From: Penumbrarchaeum sp964445525
GTDB lineage: Archaea; Thermoplasmatota; Penumbrarchaeia; Penumbrarchaeales; Penumbrarchaeaceae
DNA length: 64,000 bases
Assembly: GCA_964445525.1 (NCBI GenBank)
Contig: CAYULA010000015.1
Coordinates: 1-64,000 of the forward strand
Direction of reading: 5' to 3'
A model generated the notes under the pieces. The model had not been told where the DNA came from and searched no databases. It saw nothing but the letters and a program-made list of their open reading frames with translations. Below are positions 1 through 8,959 of this stretch, piece after piece; position 1 is the first letter of the stretch; every line of letters starts with the position of its first letter. Made by a program: the position numbers and the translations under genes.

Positions 1-1184
1 CAGCTTCCATAGCCCTCGTGATGATTCTGTCAGGTCTGTCTGCTGGAGTCAGGTACAGTTCGAGGAAGTCACTGGAAGAGATTGGCGTTGATCTCTATGT
101 TGTTCCGGAGGACCTGCATCCATTGCTTACCGACCTTCAGAGGTTCGATCAGGGTTGGTCCGTCCAGAGGGAACTGGAAATGTCCGATTGGCCGCCGGAA
201 AAGATCTCACCGAGGCTTTCGGACGCACTTTTCTATGAAATTGGTCAGGAAACCGGAGAAGTGCAGGTGGTTGGGATTGATCCTTCCCTTGAAGATGATT
301 TCAACCAGTTCAAATTGATTGATGGTACCTGGTTTTCAACATCCAATGATCCCGTAAGGGAAGAATACATACAAAGTGGTGATGTACAGGATGAGAAAAT
401 GACACTGGAGGTAATGCTTTCCAGGGATTTCATTGACTCCTTGGGATTGGAGGTGGGTGATACCATCTTCATAACTCCCTCTCTCAAAAGCGGCAACGGT
501 TTTCATTTTCGAATAGAAGGTACATACATCGATTCATTGTCACGTCTGTCCAGGTCCGCAATAATTCATCTCGGTGAACTACAATATATGAAAGGTCTGC
601 TGGAAAAGGACACCCTTTCCGAGATTCTTATCGGTTACGACGATGGTGAGGAATCAGATGGGCTGGTGGAATGGTCCAGAACCGATGACTTCCCTTTCAG
701 GGATATTGTGGATATAATGCCGACCGAGGAGGTCCTGGAAGACATCCAGGATTTCCTTCTCATAATAGACGGGTTTGCATACATGGTAATAGGAATGACT
801 CTAGTTATCTGTCTGATATTCACATCAACAATATTCATTATAACGGCCAAGGAAAGATCGAGAGATACCGCAATTCTAAGGGCAATAGGAATTCCCTCTT
901 CAAAGATATTCAGGTGGGTGATCATCGAATCGGGATTGTTCTATGCCATAGGTTCGGTTTTGGGTTTGATTCTTGGGTCCTTTTCCATCTTTCTTCTCAA
1001 TAATATCCTGGAGGCCAGGTTTCAATCACTTCCGGAGGAATTCATTCTATTCAGGATCGAGCCAACAATTCTGATGTCAATTGTGATATCCGCCCTTGTT
1101 ATTTCGGTTGCATCCTCGTTGATGCCCGCCTTGAGAATAGTCAACAAACCCCCGATGGAAGCGCTTAGGGGTGATGTTTCCTGA
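1..1184 (+). CDS. ABC transporter permease, FtsX/MacB family (5' end cut off by window)
   Basis: Membrane subunit of an ABC exporter of the FtsX/MacB/LolC-E type. The frame is open back to base 3 and already encodes a hydrophobic stretch (ASIALVMILSGLSAG), so the true start and the first part of TM1 lie outside the window. A large extracytoplasmic domain of about 220 residues follows. Three C-terminal TM helices come next (residues about 255-280, 300-325 and 350-372 from the GTG at 18), with the family signature AKERSRDTAILRAIGI after the second TM. A second permease and an ATPase follow directly, which completes the exporter. The substrate is not evident; such systems move lipids, lipoproteins, peptides or drugs. 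Confidence 0.88.
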   Translation, partial: ASIALVMILSGLSAGVRYSSRKSLEEIGVDLYVVPEDLHPLLTDLQRFDQGWSVQRELEMSDWPPEKISPRLSDALFYEIGQETGEVQVVGIDPSLEDDFNQFKLIDGTWFSTSNDPVREEYIQSGDVQDEKMTLEVMLSRDFIDSLGLEVGDTIFITPSLKSGNGFHFRIEGTYIDSLSRLSRSAIIHLGELQYMKGLLEKDTLSEILIGYDDGEESDGLVEWSRTDDFPFRDIVDIMPTEEVLEDIQDFLLIIDGFAYMVIGMTLVICLIFTSTIFIITAKERSRDTAILRAIGIPSSKIFRWVIIESGLFYAIGSVLGLILGSFSIFLLNNILEARFQSLPEEFILFRIEPTILMSIVISALVISVASSLMPALRIVNKPPMEALRGDVS

Positions 1185-1255
1185 TACCCATCAGATTTTT
1201 CAGGAGATGGGGGAGAAATCTCCTTACGATCACGGCTCTTGCCATTTCATTTTCC

Positions 1256-2500
1256 ATGGTACTTTCACTTTCATCTGTTTCCCTGGGTCTTCAGGAGGCC
1301 TCGAAGGATAGATTGAGGGATTCTCCCAGGGACCTCGTGATATCATCGATAGGCCTGGAACCAACCATCGAGAATGCACATGACATATCATATCAATTGA
1401 AATCGGATTCCGGGAATTTCTCCGGTGTCATGCCCATGCTGACGGTTATCGGGAAACTTGCTATCCCCGATATTGGCGAGGCAACTGCCTTCCCTCCCGG
1501 AAGTAATATCACCCCGCCGATTTCGGATATGGAGAGGATCGAAATCGGCATGGTTGGGTTGATACCCGAATTGGCCTCGGACCTGATATCCGATGATGAG
1601 CTGATAATCAGGTCCGAGAAGATAGAACTCGAAGGCTGGTTCGAGGAAAAAGGAGATCCGTATTTCAATTCCGGTGAATGGACCTCGGAACTGCTACTGG
1701 ATAAGAATATTATGGGGGATTTCGGACTTGAAGAAGGAGATCTGGTTTATTATCTGGGTCGGGACGGAAAACCTGTTGCATCCCTTACGGTTAGAGGCAG
1801 AGTGAAGACATCGATAATAGGCAACGGTCTTTCCAGGGAGCTTGTTTCCGGAATAGGACTGGTACACCTTTCGGAGCTGCAGAGGCTGACAGGAAATGAT
1901 CTCAAGGTAATCCCGGGAGGGAACATATCAGATCTGGTGAATGCAATCTACATAGACCTTTCGGATGAAAGAAGGGATGCGCCCTCACAAAGAGAGCTGG
2001 TGATATACCTTGAGGGCCTCTTTCCGGGTCTCAAGGTCACCTCCAAGGAATCCAGGATATACAGGCTCGAGGAAGAGGTAATGGTTCTCCAGGTGTTCTC
2101 CTACGGTGTCGGTTTAACAACACTCTTCATTGGATCAATGTTCCTTTCCTCGATCATGGTTCTCGATGTTGAGGACCGTAGATCAGAGATTGCTGTAATG
2201 AGGGCAATAGGGATCTCCAGGAGGACAATTTACCTTCAGATAGTGAAGGATTCTCTCATGTTATCCTCCCTTGGAGTTCTTGCGGGTTTGCTTCCTGCCT
2301 ATTTGGCAGCGGGATTCCTTGATTCGAGATTGAGGTCCATCTACGGAGTTGATATTGATTTCTCCCTCCTGACCCCTGGTTTGGTCTTGTTGTGTGTTTC
2401 CTTTCTACTTTTTTTCGTGATAATTTTTTCAATACTGCCAGGAATAAGATCGATGAGAATTGATGTGAAGAAGGGTTTGGCCAGATTCGATCACAGATAG
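1256..2500 (+). CDS. ABC transporter permease, FtsX/MacB family, second subunit (N-terminus mis-set)
   Basis: Second FtsX/MacB-type permease, partner of the preceding gene. It has a large external domain, three C-terminal TM segments, and the family signature DRRSEIAVMRAIGI. The first in-frame ATG at 1256 falls inside TM1. Reading upstream in the same frame gives RFFRRWGRNLLTITALAISF, the basic-plus-TM1 start typical of the family. That part has no ATG, GTG or TTG before the stop at 1172. An ATG at 1174 would join it if one T of the run at 1177-1179 were absent. The real protein therefore probably starts near 1174-1181, through a sequence error, a CTG start at 1181, or a frameshift. Confidence 0.85.
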   Translation: MVLSLSSVSLGLQEASKDRLRDSPRDLVISSIGLEPTIENAHDISYQLKSDSGNFSGVMPMLTVIGKLAIPDIGEATAFPPGSNITPPISDMERIEIGMVGLIPELASDLISDDELIIRSEKIELEGWFEEKGDPYFNSGEWTSELLLDKNIMGDFGLEEGDLVYYLGRDGKPVASLTVRGRVKTSIIGNGLSRELVSGIGLVHLSELQRLTGNDLKVIPGGNISDLVNAIYIDLSDERRDAPSQRELVIYLEGLFPGLKVTSKESRIYRLEEEVMVLQVFSYGVGLTTLFIGSMFLSSIMVLDVEDRRSEIAVMRAIGISRRTIYLQIVKDSLMLSSLGVLAGLLPAYLAAGFLDSRLRSIYGVDIDFSLLTPGLVLLCVSFLLFFVIIFSILPGIRSMRIDVKKGLARFDHR

Positions 2501-2548
2501 ATTGATATTGAACACCCGTATATTGAAACCGTAAAGTGGTTCCATTTG

Positions 2549-3217
2549 ATGATAGAACTGAAAGAGGTCTCCAAGATCTACAGGATGGCCGCGGGCCCGG
2601 TCACTGCTCTGAAAAAGGTCAACCTTTCCGTTAAGGAGGGAGAATTTCTGACCATAATGGGACCTTCGGGTTCGGGAAAGACCACCCTCCTCAATATTGT
2701 CGGAGCTTTGGACAGACCCACCACCGGAAAAGTGTACATCGAGGGAAAGGATATCACCTCCATGTCCGAGGGAGGAAGGTCCCGTCTGAGATTGAACAAG
2801 ATCGGATTTATTTTTCAACAATTCTACCTTCTTCCGTCTCTCACTGCTTTCCAGAATGTCTTACTTCCCGTCAAGGAAGCAAACGGATTCGGTTCCGGAG
2901 GCAGAAAGAAGACAAGGGACCTGCTTGAGAAAGTAGATATGCTCAAGAGAAAGGGGCATCTGCCATCTCAACTCTCCGGCGGAGAGCAGCAGAGAGTGGC
3001 AATCGCCCGGGCTCTGGCAAATGATCCGGATATAATACTTGCAGATGAGCCCACCGGGGAGCTCGACAGCGAGAATTCGAGGGTTATAATGGATATCCTG
3101 CGGGATCTGAACAGGGATCTCGGAAAGACCCTTATCGTTGTTTCTCACGATCCGGAGATATCCAAGAAAAGCAAAAGGACAATAAGAATGAAGGATGGCC
3201 AGATCAAAAGAAAATGA
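2549..3217 (+). CDS. ABC transporter ATP-binding protein, LolD/MacB type
   Basis: Cytoplasmic ATPase that powers the two upstream FtsX-type permeases. It shows Walker A GPSGSGKTT, Q-loop FIFQQFYLLP, signature LSGGEQQRVAIARA, Walker B IILADEPTGELDSE and H-loop VVSHDPE. The length of 223 residues is normal for the LolD/MacB class. A TTG directly precedes the chosen ATG and could also initiate. The gene sits 48 bases after the second permease and ends the transporter operon. The assignment to family is secure; the exported substrate is unknown. Confidence 0.95.
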   Translation: MIELKEVSKIYRMAAGPVTALKKVNLSVKEGEFLTIMGPSGSGKTTLLNIVGALDRPTTGKVYIEGKDITSMSEGGRSRLRLNKIGFIFQQFYLLPSLTAFQNVLLPVKEANGFGSGGRKKTRDLLEKVDMLKRKGHLPSQLSGGEQQRVAIARALANDPDIILADEPTGELDSENSRVIMDILRDLNRDLGKTLIVVSHDPEISKKSKRTIRMKDGQIKRK

Positions 3218-3270
3218 TTTCCACTATGGGTTAACCTTAAAAAGGACGGAAAAACCGTTCCAACAGCTCC

Positions 3271-3353
3271 TTATATAGAAAATGAAAAACCGATAGTAGA
3301 ACCGGGTTAGTTTCACTAATTACCCGGATTCAGAGTTCCTAAGAGGTGTTCAT
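3271..3353 (+). promoter_or_regulatory. Promoter and hairpin leader of the large FG-GAP protein gene
   Basis: A TATA-like TTATATAG at 3271-3278 should start transcription near 3300. The leader then folds into a hairpin at 3302-3327 (outer arms CCGGGT and ACCCGG, inner TAGT/ACTA). An AGAGGTG ribosome site lies at 3342-3348, just before the ATG at 3354. Inferred from sequence only. Confidence 0.5.
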
Positions 3354-6300
3354 ATGGAAAGGATTTCCAGGAGAAAGACTGCCAAAGTAATTTTTTCTTC
3401 GATACTCATGGCCTTCCTAATATCGGTATCCATGATCCCGATGGCCATTGTGGGTCAGGACGGGGAAACCACAGAAGCTGTCATGGAAGGTGAAATGAAT
3501 GATCTTCCAGACACAATAAATTTCCAGTCCGAGAATATGGAACAGTATTTCGCAGGCGGTTTTGCCTATGATCAGCTGGGATATTCTTCCGGTAAAGGTG
3601 ATTTCAATGGTGACGGTAAGGAGGATGTAGTTCTTGGAGCTCCCGGTTACAATGGTACCCGTGGTGGGGTTTTCATATTCTTCTCTGGTTCCAAGAACCG
3701 TGTACTCAGTTATTCACAGGCTGATGTAAGGATAGATAACAGCGAGATCGGTTCATATTTCGGCATGAAGCTGAAAGTTGGAGATGTTGACAATGATGGT
3801 CGTCATGATATTGTCGTTGGTGGATATGCCGATCCTGTTACAATCCCTGACCTTTGGATTGAGGACCGTTCCCTTCTTGAATATCCCAAGGTCTATCTTT
3901 TCCTTGGCAAGGACGGCTGGGACCGGACGATACCTTCCCAGAACGCCGATTCTGTTTTCATAGGAAGTTCCCGGGAGCATCTCTTCGGCTGGGAGATCGA
4001 GCTCGGAGATGTGACCGGTGACGGTTATGACGATGTGGTAATCTCCGAGGTGGATCCCTGGGAAGAACCGGCCGCCGGAGGCGGAGGCGGGGGCGGACCT
4101 GTGGATTATGATACCAATATTGCATATGATGCGACCCCTAGTGGAAGTAGGGCAATGACTGCTGCTCCTAACTGCTTTAATGATGGGATCCTATCAGGGC
4201 AGAACGGTTGGATTTCTTGCAGCGGATTCGGAAGTGATGGATCCTGGATGGAATACGAATGGGATGATCCCGTTTATATTGGAGCTTTCAAGATCTATCA
4301 CTATTACACTGATGGGTCAAGAAGGATTCTCATTGGATGCCAGGATATGCAATACTGGTCAGGTGGAGATTACAAGAGCCTTGGAGGGTACCATGCAGAG
4401 GATTTGGATATTTATACATCTGGACAACCTTACACAGTAGAACTTGAGAAACCTGTTTTAACCACAAAATTCAGACTATATAATCTCCTTGGAAAAACTG
4501 GTACAGCACAGCAAAGTAATCCTTCAATATCCGAATGGGAAGTATTCCCGGCCCAGGCGACATCAGAACCATTCATAACAGCTCCCGAGGGCAGAGTGTA
4601 TGTCTTTGACGGTTCCGATGAGATGGACAGCGAGTACAACGTTTCCTATTCCGAGGGCCAGAAGGGCTATTCCCACGTGATCACCAATTCGGTGAATGCC
4701 ACCGGTCTTGCAAACGGTGAGTTATGCATAGGTGATATCAACGGCGACAATTACCAGGATATAGTGATTGGTTCCGACGGAATTCAGTATGAGGGTATTC
4801 AAGCCGGAGCTGTCGAGGTAATTTTCGGAGGTGCGACCCTTCCCGAGGAGATCGATCTGTTCGATTATTCCCATGTGAACATAACCTCCTTCGGACATTT
4901 CCAATTGGGTAGAGTGGCTGTTGCGGATCTCAATGGAGATGGAATCGATGATCTGATCACCTGTTCTCCAATGGGATTCAGGGACAAGAAGGGTGGTATC
5001 TTCATCTTCCATGGTGACGAACTGTTTCCCACGGGAAAGCAATCCATTCTGGATTACGATCTGATGATTCGTGGTCCCTTCGAGGAATCTGACATAGGTG
5101 TTTCGGGTCTTCCGGACCTTAACGGGGACGGCAGGGACGAGCTGATGGTCCACACCCATAATGGTGTCGAGACCGATGATATCGGCGTATACTGGATAAT
5201 CTACTCCAGTTCCCTGGATGACCTTTTCAACAACGTGTTCTACATGCACCTTCAGGACCCCGATGTAACCATCACCGGTGGAATGAAGAACAGTCTGTTC
5301 GCCCACAGTTCTTTGGACAACTTCCATTTCATAGATTACAACGAGGATGGCACCGAAGAGGTGATGGTAACGGAGCCCTTGAATTCGTATGTTACAAGTC
5401 CGGTCGGGTCCGGTGTTACCTATCTCTATTATCATGATCGGACCGATATAGAGGTTGAGGATTTCGAGGTGCTGGATGCCGATGGTCCTGATGGTACCAT
5501 CCTTGGTGCCGAGAAGGTGTATCATTTCGAGGGTTATGTTCGAAACACCTGGGACCTGAACGATTTCAACAATATCGACGTCCGTTTAGTTCTTCACGGC
5601 GGTGATTTCGAGGGAGAGGAGATAACTCTATTCTGGGATCGCGGTTTGATGATAATGAACGAGCGCAGTGATCCTCATGAATTCTTGGAGATCGAATCGA
5701 GTTCTTTCAATCCAGACGACAATGACGGCATGCACATCTATTTCAACCTCTCCTTCAGTGCAAACATGCCAACCGAGGAGTACATTGATCTTTTGGTGGA
5801 TGTCTCGGCAGGTCTTGATCTGAGTACATCATTGTCCTATCCTACCCTATTCAAGGTGGAAAATGATGTTGATTTCTGGGGTGATCTCACAGTTATCAGC
5901 GAGTTCAACGGGGTACTCACCAAGGGTTCCTTTGTTCGTCCCGACGAAAAGATCGAGGTGACCGGACTCATGGCTGTTTACGAAGGTACCGAGGCCAGTC
6001 CGCCGAATGATTTTTTCAGCATTCAGATGACGGACAATGTTGGTAACGTTTTCATCAATTCTTCCTCTTCGGGAAAGGAGATCTATTTCACCTACAGGAC
6101 CCAGGAGGTGGCGGGCAGGGAGGAGTTCAATATCACCTTTGTTGATCTCAAGGGTGAGGCTACAAACGCTGCCGGTCGTGTGAATTTCTTCTATATTGTG
6201 GATACGGATCTTCCCCTACCTCCTGAGGAGATCGTAATCCGTGCGGATTCCGATATAGATGATCTTCAGGGATACGACAATGATCCCGAGGTATTCATAT

Positions 6301-8225
6301 CCTGGGAGCCCACCTTTGATGAAACCTCCGATGTTATCGGCTACATGTATTCCACCGCGGACGGTGGTTTGACCGATAATGGTATTTTCACGGAGAATAC
6401 ACAGGTGGTCTTTGACGGTCTTGTTAAGGGTCTGAACGAGATCTATGTCTGGTCCGTGGATTCGGCCCGCAATTACGGTCCTTCCCAGGTAGCCACGGTA
6501 TTTTACGATGATGAGCTCCCCTCATTTGGTATGCCGAATCCGGCACCTGGTTCATGGGTCAATACCAATACCGTGAATTACGAGATGGTGATCAATGACG
6601 AGGACGGATCCGGAGTGCGCGGAAGCACTGTGGAGTATGCGGTTTCATACGATGGAGGTATGACATATTCGGCCTGGGAGCCGACCAATCTGAGGAACGA
6701 AGGCGAGCAGGTGACCGTGAAGGTATTCCTGAATTTCCGTGAGGGTGAGGGCAACTTCATCCGCTGGAGGGCCAAGGACATATCCGGTAACGGCTACATA
6801 GAGTCCGATCCTTTCCAGGTAAAGGTTGACACCGTTCCCCTGACCTACAAGTCTCCGGTCCCGTCCGAACCCGTGGATGATGATTATGTGGTATGCGGAA
6901 TAACCATGACCGACACGGGTTCCGGTGTGGATGCATCCACGATCGAGTATTCGATCTCCTATGACGGAGTGTCCAATTACGGTCCCTGGGAGGTATTGGA
7001 TATCTCTGGCAGTTACAACAATCTTGAGATCGAGACACCTCCGATCTATTTCGAGCGCGGTACTCTGAACTACATCAAGTGGCGGGCCAAGGATACTGCA
7101 GGAAACGGTTACACCTATTCCGAGGATCTGCCCATAGATGTTATGCCTGCACGAAAGAACAGAAATCCCGTAGCCATCATAACCAATCCTCAGGAACAGA
7201 TAAATTATCTTGAGAGTCAGAAGATCCTTTTTGACGGTTCCATGAGCACCGATCCCGATGGTGACGAGTTGAAGTATCTGTGGTATTCCGACAAGGATGG
7301 TTATCTCGGGACTGATCCTGTTTTCGAGAAGCGCTTGAGTCAGAACAATCATCTGATAACGCTTCACGTTGATGATGGCATAGCCAACCGCTCCATATCG
7401 TTGGAGGTCAAGGTAATACCCGACCCCACCGCTATGGACACCGACAATGACGGCATACCGGATTTCAATGACGATGACGATGACAACGACGGTCTTTTGG
7501 ATATCCAGGAGGACATCAACAAGAACGGTCTGATAGATTTCGATCTCAATGAGACCGATCCGAAGAATCCGGATACCGACGGTGACGGTTATGATGACAG
7601 TCTGGATGCTTCTCCCCTGAATCCCGAGGTTCGTGAGGAGGAGGATGAGTCGGTTCTTCCGTGGTATATCGCCCTTTTGATCGTTGTGTTGATAGTTATC
7701 GGTCTCGTGGTTGCCGGTCTTCTGTTTGTGATGAAGCAGCGTGTTGACAAGAAGGGTCTTGATGCTCGTCGTAGTTTGCGCAGGACCCGGCGCAATGTCA
7801 AGCGTTTCGAGGTGTTGACCGGTGTACCGACCAACGATCTTCCTGCTATCGAGGCTGTTCAGTGGGCCCTCCCGGCTGTGATAAACGAGGCATCTGAGTT
7901 CCAGCTTGAGGAGCCTCCTTCCGAGGATCTTCTTCCCGAGGCCCCTTCTGATGAAGAGGAGGAGGATGTGAAGAAACCTGATCTTGAGGATATGGAGGTT
8001 CCCGAGCCTGCTTCACCTCCCGAGGGGTCCGATTCCGAGCCATCCATTGGTGACGAGGTTCCTGGTCCCGAGGCTCCCGAGTCTCCTGAATCCGATGAGG
8101 GACCTGAGGAAGCTGATGGAAGCGGTCATCTTGTGAACTGTTCTCTTTGCGGTAGCGAGATTCCGGTTCCCGAGGGAGCTGGGAGTATAGAGTGTCCTCT
8201 CTGCGGCGAGATAAACGAGCTTTGA
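3354..8225 (+). CDS. Giant secreted, membrane-anchored FG-GAP propeller protein with discoidin-like, PKD and TSP3 domains and cytoplasmic zinc ribbon
   Basis: Surface protein of 1623 residues. A signal peptide covers about 1-36. Seven FG-GAP calcium motifs (such as DFNGDGKED, DVDNDGRHD, DLNGDGIDD) lie at about residues 81, 142, 217, 459, 523, 586 and 660, which fits one seven-bladed integrin-like propeller. A discoidin (F5/8C)-like domain at about 241-402 is inserted between blades 3 and 4 after a polyglycine linker. Ig-like segments follow, then a PKD domain (about 1270-1352), TSP3-type Asp repeats (DTDNDGIPD, DTDGDGYDD), one TM (about 1435-1459), an acidic Pro/Glu tail, and a final CSLCG...CPLCG zinc ribbon. 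Arg codons CGT/CGC are used more here than in neighbours, which mostly use AGG/AGA. Probable role: adhesion or envelope; ligand unknown. Confidence 0.85.
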   Translation: MERISRRKTAKVIFSSILMAFLISVSMIPMAIVGQDGETTEAVMEGEMNDLPDTINFQSENMEQYFAGGFAYDQLGYSSGKGDFNGDGKEDVVLGAPGYNGTRGGVFIFFSGSKNRVLSYSQADVRIDNSEIGSYFGMKLKVGDVDNDGRHDIVVGGYADPVTIPDLWIEDRSLLEYPKVYLFLGKDGWDRTIPSQNADSVFIGSSREHLFGWEIELGDVTGDGYDDVVISEVDPWEEPAAGGGGGGGPVDYDTNIAYDATPSGSRAMTAAPNCFNDGILSGQNGWISCSGFGSDGSWMEYEWDDPVYIGAFKIYHYYTDGSRRILIGCQDMQYWSGGDYKSLGGYHAEDLDIYTSGQPYTVELEKPVLTTKFRLYNLLGKTGTAQQSNPSISEWEVFPAQATSEPFITAPEGRVYVFDGSDEMDSEYNVSYSEGQKGYSHVITNSVNATGLANGELCIGDINGDNYQDIVIGSDGIQYEGIQAGAVEVIFGGATLPEEIDLFDYSHVNITSFGHFQLGRVAVADLNGDGIDDLITCSPMGFRDKKGGIFIFHGDELFPTGKQSILDYDLMIRGPFEESDIGVSGLPDLNGDGRDELMVHTHNGVETDDIGVYWIIYSSSLDDLFNNVFYMHLQDPDVTITGGMKNSLFAHSSLDNFHFIDYNEDGTEEVMVTEPLNSYVTSPVGSGVTYLYYHDRTDIEVEDFEVLDADGPDGTILGAEKVYHFEGYVRNTWDLNDFNNIDVRLVLHGGDFEGEEITLFWDRGLMIMNERSDPHEFLEIESSSFNPDDNDGMHIYFNLSFSANMPTEEYIDLLVDVSAGLDLSTSLSYPTLFKVENDVDFWGDLTVISEFNGVLTKGSFVRPDEKIEVTGLMAVYEGTEASPPNDFFSIQMTDNVGNVFINSSSSGKEIYFTYRTQEVAGREEFNITFVDLKGEATNAAGRVNFFYIVDTDLPLPPEEIVIRADSDIDDLQGYDNDPEVFISWEPTFDETSDVIGYMYSTADGGLTDNGIFTENTQVVFDGLVKGLNEIYVWSVDSARNYGPSQVATVFYDDELPSFGMPNPAPGSWVNTNTVNYEMVINDEDGSGVRGSTVEYAVSYDGGMTYSAWEPTNLRNEGEQVTVKVFLNFREGEGNFIRWRAKDISGNGYIESDPFQVKVDTVPLTYKSPVPSEPVDDDYVVCGITMTDTGSGVDASTIEYSISYDGVSNYGPWEVLDISGSYNNLEIETPPIYFERGTLNYIKWRAKDTAGNGYTYSEDLPIDVMPARKNRNPVAIITNPQEQINYLESQKILFDGSMSTDPDGDELKYLWYSDKDGYLGTDPVFEKRLSQNNHLITLHVDDGIANRSISLEVKVIPDPTAMDTDNDGIPDFNDDDDDNDGLLDIQEDINKNGLIDFDLNETDPKNPDTDGDGYDDSLDASPLNPEVREEEDESVLPWYIALLIVVLIVIGLVVAGLLFVMKQRVDKKGLDARRSLRRTRRNVKRFEVLTGVPTNDLPAIEAVQWALPAVINEASEFQLEEPPSEDLLPEAPSDEEEEDVKKPDLEDMEVPEPASPPEGSDSEPSIGDEVPGPEAPESPESDEGPEEADGSGHLVNCSLCGSEIPVPEGAGSIECPLCGEINEL

Positions 8226-8244
8226 TCGGAAATGGACCTATACT

Positions 8245-8275
8245 GGGGGCTTAGAGCCCCCCTATTTTTTAATTT
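8245..8275 (+). terminator. Hairpin plus T-tract terminator
   Basis: A perfect 7-bp stem (GGGGGCT at 8245-8251, AGCCCCC at 8255-8261) with a TAG loop is followed by a T-rich run at 8263-8275. It lies about 20 bases after the stop of the giant FG-GAP gene. Confidence 0.8.
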
Positions 8276-8771
8276 GTGAATTTCATGATTATTAGTGGTC
8301 GTTTTTCCCTGCAATCTCTTTTCCTTGGGAGGACAACCCTTGAAATCGGGGATATGGGTATATCCCTATCACGAGGAAAAAAGCAGGTATTCTTGATCAA
8401 GTGGACCCAACTCGAAAGGATAGATATGGATAAAAATGGTCCCTTTAAATTGTTGAGGTTCAAATGCTTTGATAGGACCGAGATGGTTTCGACAAGACAT
8501 TTCAAGAAGAAGGATTTGAAGAATGGATATTACTTTCTGGTTGAACTTGCCCTTGCCAATAATATCAAGGTGATAGAGGTTCGGGGTTGGTAGATCAATC
8601 AAATCACAGATCGACTGGGAGGAATATAAGTTGATGGTGGACGGTGTCAACATCACAACCGAATAATCCATCAAATATGTGGCAGATCTTTTATCATTCA
8701 CAGATCCTGATTTATTAAAAAACCTTGTTGTTGGAGAAGAATACCTCATAAGGTTGGTAAATACAGCTTAA
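8276..8771 (+). pseudogene. Broken small gene, possible PH-like domain protein
   Basis: An intact frame runs 8276-8593 (105 residues, GTG at 8276 or ATG at 8285). It has alternating beta-strand pattern, with segments such as TTLEIGDMGISLSRGK and VFLIKWTQLERIDM resembling a PH-like barrel. Coding character continues in another frame from about 8578 (RFGVGRSIKSQIDWEEYKL), passes an in-frame TAA at 8664-8666, and resumes (VADLLSFTDPDLLKNL) to a TAA at 8769-8771. One frameshift and one nonsense change therefore separate a plausible protein of about 165 residues from what is here. Decay is the simplest reading, but sequence error cannot be excluded. Function unknown. Confidence 0.5.
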
Positions 8772-8959
8772 AGCCAGGTTATTTTCAAAACTAATGTTAT
8801 TGCATCTTCATGAACTTTCATGATCGAGTTTCCTTCAAGAATCCGGTTGGAAATGAATCAGTATTGTTTTGGATAGAATCGAATTTGAAATGTTTTCAAA
8901 GATAAATCAAAACTTTTTTAATCCAAGATACCGGTAAATAGCCAGGAAGGGTATTTTCA
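8772..8959. promoter_or_regulatory. AT-rich promoter region of the FG-GAP lipoprotein gene
   Basis: No gene is visible. A T-rich box ACTTTTTTAATCC around 8911-8923 can act as TATA element, and AGGAAGGG at 8942-8949 is a suitable ribosome site for the ATG at 8960. Confidence 0.4.

Noticed and set aside
4722..5525. 267-codon open frame on the minus strand
   Set aside because: It is antisense to FG-GAP blades; the plus-strand reading has clear domain motifs.
6645..7367. 240-codon open frame on the minus strand
   Set aside because: It lies wholly inside the FG-GAP/Ig surface protein gene, and its translation is low-complexity antisense sequence.
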